Assembly: GCA_030762175.1 (NCBI GenBank)
Contig: CM060846.1
Location: 179,367,041-179,431,040, forward strand
Source of the DNA: Metallyticus violacea
Lineage: Eukaryota > Arthropoda > Insecta > Mantodea > Metallyticidae
Length of the DNA: 64,000 nt
Direction: 5' to 3'
This document shows, in pieces, positions 23,211-34,240 of this stretch. Each line of letters starts with the position of its first letter. The first letter of the stretch is position 1. The position numbers and the translations under genes were made by a program. The notes below the pieces were generated by a model. The model had not been told where the DNA came from. It saw only the letters and a list, made by a program, of their open reading frames with translations, and did no database searches.

Positions 23211-23628
23211 AAAACTGTAGTTAACAGCGCTTACATTGAAAGTGTAACATAAACATTTCAAAGAACTTTTAGCGTTTTTAATTAAAACTAACTCTTTGTA
23301 ATCACTAATAATATTTAGTCTCCTACTAATCAATAATTTGCTTTCTTTGTGTATTAAGTCATTTTGTATTATTTTGCCTTACATATTTTACGTAATAGCT
23401 GAAAAGGTGGCTTAAGGAGGCACTATAATTTGTTTAATGTTTTATGACATCTTTTTTTAAGAACATATATTTTGCGCATTGTATTTTGCTCTAATATGTA
23501 TATATCTATTAATCATTAGAAAATAAATATTTCAATAGCTTCTTCGTTAAACATTATAATATTTTCTTATACCACCAGTATCTGTGTTATAATTACATTT
23601 CTAACACAAAATACTTGGAAACTTCAGC
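23211..23628. other. AT-rich DNA, nothing recognised
   Basis: No open frame of note and no shared repeat. Confidence 0.5.
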
Positions 23629-23640
23629 ACTGATCTCCTA

Positions 23641-23928
23641 GTCCTTCCTGGAATCTGGTGGTAACCATACTTGCCTGGTAAACCACAAATCGCGATTTCA
23701 AACCCTGGCAGGGTCGATGAAAATTTTCGGGCGTAAAAATCCTAAGTATGATTTCCTTCGGAAAGAAAGTAAAGCCGTGGGTTCCATGTCGTAGATTTAC
23801 GGTGCGAGAAAGAACCTCAAGCCTGAAAGAATGAACAATTTACCGGCTGTTACTAGCTATGAATTGAATGGGACGCTGATGACCTGGAATGTTAAAAAGC
23901 GTCCGTAAATAAAATAAATCAACAATTA
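23641..23928 (+). repeat. SINE B, copy 1 (full-length)
   Basis: SINE B has a tRNA-like head (CTGGTGGTGTAGTGGTTA-type box A, GGGTTCGAACCC-type box B), a CTTCCTTCGGAAGGAAG hairpin and a tail GAGCGTCC plus TAAATAAATCAA. This copy has a diverged head. ACTGATCTCCTA at 23629-23640 and ACTGATCGCCTA at 23929-23940 form a 12 bp target duplication with one mismatch. Confidence 0.9.
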
Positions 23929-24063
23929 ACTGATCGCCTATATACTATGCTAACAAATGTGCTAATGTGACACGATTTCAGTCAGCATTTCCATTACTAT
24001 AGCTTAGTTAGCCGTGTGTATGTTTCTCAGCCTACAATTCCAATGAAGGTAGTTTTTTTTTTT

Positions 24064-24341
24064 GAGTAGTGTTTAACGCTGTTTTTACTACTGAGGCACC
24101 ACAGGCGGTGACACTGCTGATACATGAGATGAAATGATATATTTGGAAAGGATATTTTTTTTTAAGGAAGGAAACGTTCCAGGATTAAGTTTAGGGCGCC
24201 TCTCCGGCATTTGCCACTTATGAGGACTGAGGAAAATCTGGAACAAATCTCAGTCAGGGAGGACGGTCCTGAAGGGATTCGAATTCAAGACTCTCCCTCT
24301 CACGAGTCCGCATCTTAACGACCTCTGCCACCCTTGTTGGT
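24064..24341 (-). repeat. SINE A, copy 4
   Basis: The reverse complement carries the full SINE A order with a diverged head (CAAGGGTGGCAGAGG). AATGAAGGTAG at 24042-24052 and AATGAAACTAG at 24342-24352 are a likely but imperfect target duplication. Confidence 0.85.
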
Positions 24342-24352
24342 AATGAAACTAG

Positions 24353-24838
24353 TTATTACACTGAAATAGTTAAAACAGATTTCTCTGATTTTGAAAACGC
24401 CATAAATAGCATAGGCTCCAAGTCCATCCAGGTTCACTAGAGCCATTCACTATCCTAAAGATGTAGCAATTGGTTTTAAATATTAAGACTACAAAAGTAA
24501 CCCTAACACAGTCTTCACCCACTTTCGAAGCAAATATCTTATTTTTGGAGTCCGAGCCTGTCTAGGAATGAGCTATAAGTATTCTATATTTTCAGTTATT
24601 CAATTAATTTGCAGGATATTGTTTATCTTAATGCAGTTCTGAAATTAATGAAAAATTATACATTCTTCTACAGTAATGTGGTAATTATTTAGTATGTGAA
24701 CATTCACTAAAGCTACACATTAAATAGGGCTTTCTTACCTATCTGCTGGTCTCCTTTGGAGAAATGACAACACTTCTTGGCAAGCCTTGCAGCTTATTTA
24801 TGTACTGCTACAAACTTGCTTGTTTCTTCCAGAAATAG
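24353..24838. other. AT-rich DNA, nothing recognised
   Basis: No repeat or coding trace seen before the LINE trace starting near 24839. Confidence 0.5.
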
Positions 24839-25535
24839 CTAGGAAAATATGAAGTTATTGATGACTTAGTTATGGAAATTATGGAGGAAGAATTTTATGA
24901 TCAAATTAAGAGGTTAAAAACGAAAAAAGCAAGCAGTATTCATTGTGTTCTAGGGGAATTTTGGAAGGTTTGGACTAAAGATTATACTAGGAGAAAAAGT
25001 AATTAACTGTTTCATACATTAATGGACGTAAGGGGAGAATGAGCGTATTAGTTTTCATACGTGAAGAGAAGCTAAATAATCCAACTAATTGTAGGGATAT
25101 AATTGCTCTTTAAATTTTTTTACCAGAATTCTAGCAATTAGATTACGCAAATGGGTAGAGAAGGAGAAGAAATTATCAGCGTTTCAAACAGGTCTCAAAG
25201 CAGGAAGAAGAACATTGGACAATGTGTTCATAACAAAGACAATTATGGATAAATATTTAAACACCAAAAGGGGAAGGGATTACTTAATATTCGTATATTT
25301 CGAGAACGCATTTGATATCATAAATAGAAAGGATTGTGGTGATAATTTAAAAGGAACGGAGTGAGCAATTTTTTATAAGATTATTACAAGAGATATATAG
25401 CGAAAACCTGTCTTGTATCAACTTTTCAGGTAATAGAGCAATGGATTATATGCAAAATAAAATATGAGTAAGACAAGACTGTATATTAAGTACATTACTG
25501 TTCAATATCAATATTGATGACATTCTGGACGAGAC
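24839..25535 (+). pseudogene. LINE reverse transcriptase fragment (unassigned clade), 5' part
   Basis: A broken plus-strand frame carries an RT trace: RLRKWVEKEKKLSAFQTG, then GRRTLDNVFITKTIMDKYL, then motif A as LIFVYFENAFDIINR at about 25285-25330, and a motif B region VRQDCILSTLLFNINIDD at about 25460. In motif A the usual catalytic Asp (FVDFE) has become Tyr (FVYFE). It ends at a TA run beside the R1-type LINE. The thumb and C-terminal parts of the same type of LINE resume on the plus strand at 32440, so both may come from one element split by later insertions. Stops and frameshifts make it non-functional. Confidence 0.7.
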
Positions 25536-25543
25536 TTAAAGAT

Positions 25544-26527
25544 ATATATATATATATATAAAATATGTATACGCTACCCTGGTACCTGGTTTCCTATACC
25601 AGGGCGTGTATATCAAATTTCCATTTATTGTTATTATAACTATGCAATTCATTTTTTATTTTAATACATTATTTTACAGATTTTCCTAATAACTAGATTA
25701 AAATAATATAATAAAACAATAAACAAAAAATAATTCATTGAACCAAAATATAAATTTACTTAACTAATTCCCAAATTAATCTTCCAAAATCTACAAAACT
25801 ACCAAATTAACTATTTAACAATATTACTGGGAGCCAGTAGGAATTATAGCTGGTAGCCAGCTATTCTATCCTTTAAATTTATTCCATAACTATACAACTA
25901 TACTATTACTAACCACTGGTTACCAGCGGTATGTACTGGTATCCAGTACTCGGCAGAAATTCTCTTAAATTGGACATTATCCTTAATTGTTTCAATTCTC
26001 CTTAATTTATTACAATTATAATAATATCCTTCTATTTGACAGCTTACTTCACTTAAAGTTCATTTATCATTATTAATCTTTCCTACTCATTTCATTTATT
26101 TGTTCCAACACTTGAACTCATTAAACACTATCACCTCCCTTCCACCATATTACTCTCCACCTTTTCTTCCCAACCATTCCTTCTTCCATCTCGCTTGATC
26201 CTCCTGGTCCCCTGGTTGCACCATTTCTTGCGCTCAGCTCCTCCTCTCCGGACACCACTACTCCATTCTCCATCTCCTGCCGCGGCTCATTCCCGTGTAT
26301 CTCCAGCATCCTTCCTTCTCCTTCTCTAATCTTCCTTCTTCCATCTTCTTCCCGATGTCAAAACTCTTATAGGTATATTCTCTACTTCAGGTTGTAAATC
26401 AACATTATCCGCCTTTATTATATTTTCATCTCCATATTCCCTTCTTCCTTATCTTTATCTTCTTCTTCTTCTAATATTCTCTTCCTGTTGATTTAATTAG
26501 AGTTATTTTCTATATTTTCTATTCTTG
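25544..26527 (-). other. 3' region of the R1-clade LINE with palindrome cluster
   Basis: After the ORF2 stop comes a pyrimidine-rich (plus-strand) stretch to about 26100, then AT-rich DNA with several short palindromes built on CTGG-N-CCAG: 25576-25604, 25826-25838, 25848-25862, 25913-25929 and 25933-25949. The TA run at 25544-25560 closes the element. Confidence 0.6.
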
Positions 26528-29500
26528 TTAGTTATTTGCGTTTGGGGGTTGTCTTTGCATACGTATGCGTTCTGATCTTCTTACCTCGTCCTCAGCTTTT
26601 TCATTACATCTTATTATCTGCTCTTGTGATATTACCTCTTCCCTTGCTAGGTTATTTATTTTGAGTGCGGCCTGCTCGAGGTATTTATATAGGCCCTTAT
26701 TTCTAAGTATATGTGCCACCTGATGGCCACTTAAAATTTCTTTTTCTTCTCTCACATGTTCTAAATAGCGTGTGCATTCAAATAACATATGTTCTGGGTT
26801 ATCCTGTGTTTTGCAAAGTGTACATATATCGTCCTCTGTTCTGTTGATTTTCTTCCAATAAGTTTTGTAAGGCCCGTGACCTATAAGGTAATGTATCATG
26901 CCTTTGGTAGGTTGTATAAATTTTAGTTTTAATCTCTCAAAAATGTTGTTAAATAAGTCGAAACTTCTCCTGCCTGTCTCGGCATTTTCCCATTCTTGTT
27001 GCCATTGTTCTTTTAATTTATGTTTTATTTCATTTAAATTGTTGCAGTGACTGCCGATTATTAAACTTACTTTCTCCAAGTTGCCTTTCTTCAACCAATA
27101 AACAGCGCCTCTTAATTTAATCAATAGATCAATTGGCCATATTCCTGTTACCACAAAAAGGGTCATTGTGGGTGAGATGCTTAATGCCCCCGTAAATCTT
27201 AATAACACCTTCCTTTGAGATCTTCTTAATAGAGTTTTTATTTGGACATCCTTCATCCTCAGAGCCCAGGCTCCTGCTCCATAAGTCATTATTGAAGCAA
27301 AAATGCTCATGTAGTATGCTGTAATGACATTTAATGGAATTTTAAAATTCAACTGAACTAATCTTGCTAATTTCATCATAACGTTTTCGGATTTTTTTCG
27401 TACGTATTCAGTGTGTTTCCTAAAGTTTAGTTTCTCATCTAAGTAAATTTCCAAATATTTTTCTTCTTTTTGGCGTATTACATTTTGGTTGTTATATTTC
27501 ATGCATGGAGCTCTTTTGATCTTACCTTTCAAAAGCATGTAGCCTGATTTAGTTGGAGCGACTTGGAGTTTAGTTTTACTACACCAATTACTTAATTTAT
27601 TAGTTAATTTATTCGCTCTTCTTTCTATATCTGCTCTATTGTTTCCTTCTATTAGAAATAAAACATCGTCGGCATACGCGATGGTTTTTGCCACATTTTC
27701 ATCGTTGTTTAGTTCGTTTCCAAAACTATGTCCCAAAAAATTGGTCCTAAGATCGAGCCTTGGGGACATCCCTAGTTATATCTCTGTAAATTATTTCTTC
27801 AGTACCTTTTACATGAACCCTTCTGTCTTTGCAGTAGTCCATTAATACTGCGTATAGACATTTAGGGAGATTTATTTCCCGTAACCTCTCAAATAGTACC
27901 GGCCACAATAAATTATCGAAAGCGCCAGAAATGTGAATTAGAATTCCAATTAAATATTTTGATTTTGAGTTATTGACCATATCTAATAGGTGGTTTATTG
28001 CGTCTTGAGTCGATTTTCCTTTTCTAAAGCCGAATTGATTGTTATTCATACCCGCCATGATCCTAAATTCTTTTAATCTTTTACAGACGAGTGCTTCCAA
28101 GATTTTTGCAAGAGTATTTAAGAGGCATATAGGTCTATATGATTTCGGCTCCTTAGGATCCTTGTCAGCACTTTTCTTCAGGATAATAACTTTTCCTGCT
28201 TTCCAGCAATAGGGAAAGCGCCCTTGCCATACACAGTCATTAAAAAGTGGACATAAGCACGGTGTAATTTTATCTTCCAATTTCATCAGAACTTCATTTA
28301 TTACTCCATCTGCACCTGCTGCTTTATCCCTTTTTAGCTTATTTATAGCTAACTTAATTTCCAACACATCAAATGGGTAGATTAGTCTATTATTTCTATA
28401 TATGGTATTCATATGCACTCTTTTTTGAATGTGTTGAATATTGTCCATACTTTTATCAACCTGTGGAAGTAACTTCTCCAAAAGGGCATTTACTGAGTTT
28501 TTCCAGTCTGTAGTCATTTCACCATTGTTTTTTTTTATTGTATTTAGAATATCCGGTTTCTTGATTTTTACCAGAATAATTTTATAGGGAATTCCCCATA
28601 TATTGGTGTCTAATTTCTTTTCTACGAATGTTTTCTATGAGTTCGTCCTTGTTTCTTCTAAAGTGGTTTTATATTTTTTTTAGCATCTCTATACTTATTT
28701 AGGTTTCTCTCCCTTTCTTCTGCAATTATCGATCTTTGATAAATTCTTCTTAGTTTCCTAAATTTGCTTCTTGCTTTCTGCAGTTCATGCGTCCAAATAG
28801 TATCATAATATTTTTTGGGTATGGTTGTGGGAACAGATTTCTCTATGGCCTTTCGTATTGTTTGGAAAAGGTTATTGGCGTCCTTGTCAATAGGCTATCC
28901 TTCGTATTGTAACTTTAAATTTTCAAATTCCTGTCACAGAAGATTCCAGTCTCCTTGTTTGTAATTGTAAATTTTCTCTCCTCTTCCTTCTTTAAATTTG
29001 GGTTTTCGTGTGCAGTAATCGAAGTAGATTAATCTGTGATCACTAGTGGTCATATCATGACCTACTTTCCAATTTATTATTTTATTATTTGAGCTTAACT
29101 TACACAAAGTTATGTCAATGTTGGCAGTAGCACCGGCTCTATTTTAGAAAGTAGGAGGGCTGTTGGGTTGATTATTCACAAAAAGCTTTAGTTCAGAAAT
29201 AGCTTCTTCCAGTTTTTCTCCTCTTTCGTCTTTGGTGTTACTATACCACCAGTCAGATTTTGCATGGGCATCGCTTGTGAAAATTTGCTCAATGTTTTTA
29301 AAAGTGTACTGACCTCTTTTATTTTTGTTATATAAGGGTCGATTGGATGACTGTATTGAAAATATTGATTTGTTAGAATAAATTTCCATGTGTTGTCATA
29401 TGTTACTTCAATACAGTTTGTATGTGTGTCTCCTACTTGTGTTATATTGACTATTTGTAAATTTGGATTATATATTATAATTGATGCCATGGGATTTTCT

Positions 29501-29703
29501 CCGTGACCAATTATCCGTGCTCTTGCTGGGGTATGTGCTAGTTTGCCTTTAAAGGAATAAGGTTCCTGAATGTATAATAAATCTAATCTCAGTTCTTCTG
29601 CGATTTTATTTAATTCCAACATCACTTGTTTACTCCTCTGGGCGTTTATTTGGCATATTTTGATTATTCTACGCTTGTCGTAAACTGCCATGTTGTCTTT
29701 CAC
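26528..29703 (-). pseudogene. R1-clade LINE ORF2 (EN-RT) pseudogene
   Basis: ORF2 would nick target DNA and reverse-transcribe the element. The start at 29703 leads into the endonuclease (KICQINAQRSKQVMLELNK, LLYIQEPYSFKGK). It shifts frame near 29280 (DAHAKSDWWYS, DERGEKLEEAI) and ends its EN part at TTSDHRLIYFDY (about 29050). The RT runs 28517-27747 (RDKAAGADGV, SYRPICLLNTLAKILE, NQFGFRKGKSTQDAI, motif A ILIHISGAFDNLLW with the catalytic Asp changed to His). Motif B, GCPQGSILGPIFWDIV, lies in a third frame at 27771-27724. The 413-codon frame 27769-26528 resumes with intact YADD motif C (about 27680) and ends with CTLCKTQDNPEHMLFEC. At least three frameshifts, plus the Asp loss, kill it. 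Confidence 0.9.
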
Positions 29704-29714
29704 ATATCACTTAT

Positions 29715-31558
29715 CCAGAGTTTGCAACAGAGTGATGTTTGGTACCGGTCCTAAGTTCTTGATCGGCTACTTTCTTGGATTTAGAGCTAGGTTTATTATT
29801 CCTTCCTAGTTGTTTTATAACAGCGCCAAAATTACTTCCTTTAATTTTGTTTATTTTAGTTTTGTGTGTTTTTTGTTTCTTAATAGGGTGTTGGTTTTTG
29901 AAAGGAGTATTAGTACAATGTCTGGGCGTTGTTGGAGAACTAGGTATTTTAGTTTCAGTCTTTGGAGTGCTTCCGGAGTAATTTTTGGAGTAGTTTACTC
30001 CATCGTGCCGGATATGAGCATAACAATTAGGCCTGCTTTGCTTAATGTCGAAAACTATCCTGCCATAACAAAGTACAAAGTGTTTATATACTTCGTTGCA
30101 TTGAGATCTAGGTAATCGTTCCTTCTTCTATAGGCTGTGTTTAGTAGTTTTAATAATTCATTAGGATCCGTTGTAATATTTTGAGTTTTTAATTCCATAC
30201 GGTCGATGGCATCTGGCACAGGGAAAATTATTGATTCACCATTTTCATGCAACTTACGCGTAACGTGTCGTAGGGCGGCAGTCAAGGTGCAAGGTCCTCA
30301 GGTCGACTCAGCTGTAGCGTAACGTCAAAATCTGCATAGATCTGGTTAATGTCTGGAGTTCTTTTGTCGTCAGCATTTGTCGAAGTTGCTTGTTCTTGTG
30401 CATTTGTAGCTAGAGTTGAGTTTAATATTAACTGGTGCTTACTATTTATTTCCTCTACATCCTTTTCCTCTTCTAGCGCCTCGATTTCAATCACTTTTTG
30501 ACGTGAAGTCGCATCACTGCCCTTGTCGTTCATTGAATTGACAAATTTTGCTTTTGTGTTTAATCTCGAATTTTCTCTTCTTCTTGCCCATAGCGATTTT
30601 AAGAATCTACTGCGTAGCTCTTTTTGTGAGACGAGTGTTCAATCTCTACTTCTATTTGTTCCTTGTTCCCTTCCTCTTCTTCTCCTTCTTCTTCTGTACT
30701 TGTGTCTTCATCCATCAAGGCTTGATAATTCACTTCGACCTTTTTCTTGATTCCCATTTCTTTATCTATGGTGTGGATTCTTAATTTTGGTGGTAAAGCA
30801 AGTTTATTGTGTGACGATATTTCCAGTTCTTCATTTAATTTTGGTTTAGATAACAGCTCCAGGATTTCATTATCATCTGTCTGTGTGTGACCGTCTGTGG
30901 TTTTGGGATTATCCCTTAGTTTTAAGTTTGTGGGCTATGACTCTTTTTAGGTTCCTTTTAATTCTACTAGGAGTATTTCCTCTTTTGAGTTTTCCTCTTT
31001 TTATGTCCGTTTTACTTCTATCCATAATCAGTTCGAACGATAGCTCTTTCCCACATTAGTGTATAGGTAGGACAATCTTGCCTTCCCCCACATTTCTTGT
31101 TTCTTCTGCAACAGGGAATACATATGGGCTGTTGTTCTTTCTTAGCACATTCTTTTCTTTCGTGATCTTCTTCCCCACAGTGTCCGCAAATTAGTTTGTC
31201 CCGATTGCAATATTTTGCCACATGACTATAGTCGTAGCATTTGAGGCACTTAACCACTGTAACGACATCTTTAATACTAACTGACTGAAATCCAATATAT
31301 ATTCTGCCATTTGGGATTATGTGTTTCCTTAAATTTGGGAACATCTCCAATACGTGGTGTACGATTGCCCTATTTCTTGGTCCAGTTTTGAACCTAAATT
31401 TAAATTCTTTTTTGAAACCCTCTCTTGAAATATTTTGATCAAAATTCTGTGTGTAGATATTTTCAGAGAGTTCTTCTTCCTTGGCACCAGCCAATACATC
31501 ATACAAAATCATCAACGGGTTCCTCTTTCTGGGTGGTGCAGAAGGCCAGCATATTGCT
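29715..31558 (-). pseudogene. R1-clade LINE ORF1 (zinc-knuckle protein), N-truncated pseudogene
   Basis: ORF1 proteins of this clade bind the element RNA. The surviving part opens with RNPLMILYDVLAGAKEEEL (a form of the conserved P-x-V-I-I-Y-D-V entry), then SREGFKKEFKFRFKTGPRN, HHVLEMFPNLRKH, and GRIYIGFQSV. Three knuckles follow: CLKCYDYSHVAKYC, CGHCGEEDHERKEC and CIPCCRRNKKCGGRQDC (31260-31070). The open frame stops at 31018. Downstream traces in other frames give an Asp/Glu-rich stretch (30830-30610), another acidic stretch (30533-30282), and a Lys-rich end just before ORF2 (29990-29715). The N-terminal region is missing. A long tail after the knuckles is unusual; R1 ORF1 normally ends soon after them. 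Confidence 0.7.
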
Positions 31559-31560
31559 GT

Positions 31561-32335
31561 CTAATGACTATTCATAGTCCCAAATGATTTTTGCCATGAT
31601 CTTCGTGATTGACTGCGTGACCTTGGCCTTTAGAGGTGGTGCTTCGCCAAGTTTACGCCACTCCATTTATTATCTTTTGGACAAGGGGACCATAGTTTCA
31701 CCTCATGTAACAATGGTTTGCAGAACTTCTCTCTCGTTTCCACGGCAGAGCTCCAAAATACCTGACAACATATTACTAATTGCTGCTTTTGGACTGAGGA
31801 TAGAAGTCCAGGCACCCATTTTGCACTAACCTTATTCATGTTTAAATTTTTATAAATAATTCGAAGGATTGTTGTTTTAAAAAGGCCCAACCTTGTTGCT
31901 ATTTCTGTAACTTTGAGCCTCCGGTCTTCCATAATTTTTTCTTCCCCACGAGCGATGTTTTCAGGAGTAAGCACCTCCAAGGTCCGACCTGACACTGTTT
32001 CAATGCTTTCCCGATCCATTCGAAAAAGTTTGGCTCATTCTTTTACGGTGGATTGATTTATTTATGGACGCTCTTTAATATTTTACGGTGGAATATGAGG
32101 GGAGTATAGAACGTCCAATCGCTGTTTAATTTCTTCTAATGTGAATAACTTAGTAACAGCTCGATACTGCAGTTTGAACATGCCACAATATTCTTCACAT
32201 ACCCTTCTTTATGGAACTATAACTGAACAACTGAACACAGCGGAGCGGAAGTTACGACTGCAATTATTTACTTAGCAAATAAAGTACGACCAGCTATGGC
32301 TTTTGTGAAGGCGATAATCCTTATCGGCTAGGCCG
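31561..32335 (-). pseudogene. Mariner-like transposase fragment, 3'-truncated
   Basis: Mariner transposases cut and paste their own element. On the minus strand the element begins near 32335 with a terminal-repeat-like TAGCCGATAAGGATTATCGC. An N-terminal trace reads FKLQYRAVTKLFTLEEIKQR and RLDVLYSPH. After a SINE B micro-insertion the 129-codon frame 32019-31630 carries MDRESIETVSGRTLEV, LTPENIARGEEKIMEDRRL, KVTEIATRLGLFKTTI and VSAKWVPGLLSSVQK, typical mariner HTH and linker. The frame then degrades, but a last trace at about 31660-31575 reads APPLKAKVTQSITKIMAK and IIWDYE (usually a K-VMATVFWD motif). The rest of the catalytic domain is missing where the R1-type LINE begins. It is inactive. 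Confidence 0.8.
32053..32080 (-). repeat. SINE B micro-insertion (28 bp, tail only)
   Basis: The plus strand reads TTGATTTATTTATGGACGCT and then CTTTAATA, the extreme 3' end of SINE B. It is flanked by TTTTACGGTGGA at 32041-32052 and again at 32081-32092, a perfect 12 bp target duplication. It interrupts the mariner HTH region. Confidence 0.9.
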
Positions 32336-32439
32336 GAAACTTGTGGACCTGCCCTCGTACTACTGAGATGCTCATTGGGTACGAGAATCGGAAAGTGAGA
32401 TTCCCCACCCTGAAAATTGAGGACCACAGCGTAGTTGGA

Positions 32440-33017
32440 GTATCAGAAAAATAGCAATGGCAAAGGAAAAAAAACAGCTATAAGTGTTGTAAGAGCATGT
32501 TTAAGAAAAATGTCAGATGTGAGAATAAATTGGCTGGAAATAATTTACAGAATAATAGTAGAAGCAAAAATATTATATGGAAACAGAAATATGGGGTAGA
32601 AAGGATGCGTTGAAAGAATCTGATAAAATAAATAGAACCGTATTTTTTAAATAGATGTTAGGTTTACCGATAGAATCCCAAAATGGTGTAGCGCAGTTAG
32701 AATTGGGTAAGCCTTTCACCTGATAAAATTATCACAAGAGTTACAAAATACATGTCCATAATCACTACACTGGAAAAGAATAATATTGTTAAAGAATGTT
32801 TCAGTATCCAAGAGAAATGTAAGTGGAAAAAATTTCAGTACCTCATAGTGGAGGACATTTTTCAACACATACGTTTGGGAAACGGATAAATAGGGAATAT
32901 CAAAATAGAGTATTCTGGGAAGAAATAAACTTAAAAATGGAAGACATTGAAAGACAAGAAATATTTGATAGCATGAGAGTAAAGAGTTCATTGAGACATT
33001 AGAGGAAAATAAAAATA
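32440..33017 (+). pseudogene. LINE thumb/C-terminal fragment (unassigned clade)
   Basis: A broken plus frame reads ISVVRACLRKMSDVRINW, LEIIYRIIVEAKILYGN and MLGLPIESQNGVAQLELG. This matches the post-palm part of LINE RTs of the type also seen at 44265-45369 (there VVVDAKRMFGVEIWGIDEGW). The trace is interrupted at 33018 by a DUF4817-type mariner and continues from 33794. It may be the downstream half of the RT fragment at 24839-25535. The roughly 150 residues normally between the two parts are not seen. Confidence 0.65.
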
Positions 33018-33793
33018 CAGAGGCTACCAAAAAAATGTATACACACGGAAGTTAAAAGGGAAAATCTGTTTTAACATAATTAACTGAATTCACACAAACA
33101 GAAATTGATGAACAATAATCATCTTAGACTATTATAGTTACAACAGTTGCTTAAAATGCCCACTAACGGCGTCGATACACTTCTGGGTACGTTGAATTAC
33201 TGATTGAACGTTTGCGAATGTCTCCTCAGCGATTGCAGTACATGCCGTTTCAATTTCTTCCCGAAGTGCTGCCAGTGTGGCTGGTTTTCTACAGTATACA
33301 ACATGCTTAAGAGTTCCCCATAGGAAGTTCAACGGAATTAGATCCCAGTCTCACGTGAACATTGCTTTGTAGTTTTCTGCGGTGAGTGGTGAAAACGTTC
33401 CAAAACCATAGCCAAGGACGCGGGGCTTGCAGCTGTCCGAGGTCTCCCTGATCTGACCTGGTGAACATCGCATAAATTACCATAAATATCAAATTTTGTC
33501 TGGAATGCGTACAATTATTACTCGCATTGGCGGTTCTGTTCTGCACCCACGTCTCCATTGCCTTTGAACTTCAACAACATTCTCGGTTTTCCAAAACCAC
33601 TTCATAATTACCTTCCACTGTTCAAACGATAATCTTGAGTCCATTTTGTTGTAGCAATGCTACATAACGTTATGTGAGTCACATCTGTTTACAAAACATC
33701 ATACTACACATTACTGTTGTTTTTCGGTTCAACTTTGAAATATATTAAATAGATATCTACTGTGAAAATGTGTGTGCATTATTTGGCACCCTG
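33018..33793 (-). mobile_element. DUF4817-type mariner, internally deleted (776 bp)
   Basis: The ends are inverted copies of one another: GCTACCAAAAAAATGTATAC on the left and the reverse complement of GTGCATTATTTGGCACC on the right. Inside, on the minus strand, DSRLSFEQWKVIMKWFWK then TENVVEVQRQW (DUF4817 start) is followed by broken traces. The C-terminal end is NFLWGTLKHVVYCRKPATL, AALREEIETACTAIAEE and TQKCIDAVSGHFKQLL (33332-33138). The middle with most of the DDE core is missing or scrambled. It sits inside plus-strand LINE sequence, so it arrived after that LINE. A related 785 bp copy is at 58103-58887. Confidence 0.85.
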
Positions 33794-34240
33794 GGTAGTA
33801 TGGGATAGGGAAAAATATATAGAACAATGTGATAAGACAGGTCGGTAAGGGTTTGCATGGGCTAGAAATGGATTTATGATTTTAAAAGGATAGAATATGA
33901 TAAAGAGTAGACAAATGTTCAATGTGTGGAAAAAACAATATGGATTTTCATTGTTTATCATACTGCAGGCAAACAAATTATTGGAGAGAACAGGCTTGGC
34001 AATCAAAAAAAAAAAATTGAAGGATTTAGATAGAGAAATATTAATTAGAACGGTTTTAACTGTAAAAGGAGAGAAGAATATAAAAATGGTAAGGAACATT
34101 TTGGGCAAAGTTAAAATGAAATGTATGAAAATAATTAAGAGGAAAATAGAGGGAAATGTAACCTTAGAAATACAATAGATGAGATAGGTAAAATCAAGGA
34201 TAGGATAATACAGCAATACGGTAGTCACCGATACACTAAT
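33794..34240 (+). pseudogene. LINE C-terminal fragment, continuation
   Basis: Directly after the mariner the plus strand resumes LINE sequence: WDREKYIEQCDKTGR, then MFNVWKKQYGFS-like and CRQTNYWRE in shifting frames, the usual zinc-finger end (C-x-x-C ... H-x-x-x-x-C) in decayed form. A basic stretch (33990-34178) ends at a stop. It closes the LINE begun at 32440. Confidence 0.55.

Larger units (their letters stand above)
25544..31560 (-). mobile_element. R1-clade LINE (non-LTR), 5'-truncated and decayed
   Basis: About 6 kb on the minus strand. From 5' to 3' it has a truncated ORF1 with three zinc knuckles (from 31555), a long acidic then basic ORF1 tail, ORF2 with AP-endonuclease, RT and terminal CCHC motif (29703-26528), and a 1 kb AT-rich 3' region with palindromes ending at a TA run (25544-25560). 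The order and motif spellings fit the R1 group of insect LINEs. The 5' border abuts a mariner fragment. Target duplications were not found. The TA run may be its tail or a pre-existing array. Confidence 0.8.
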
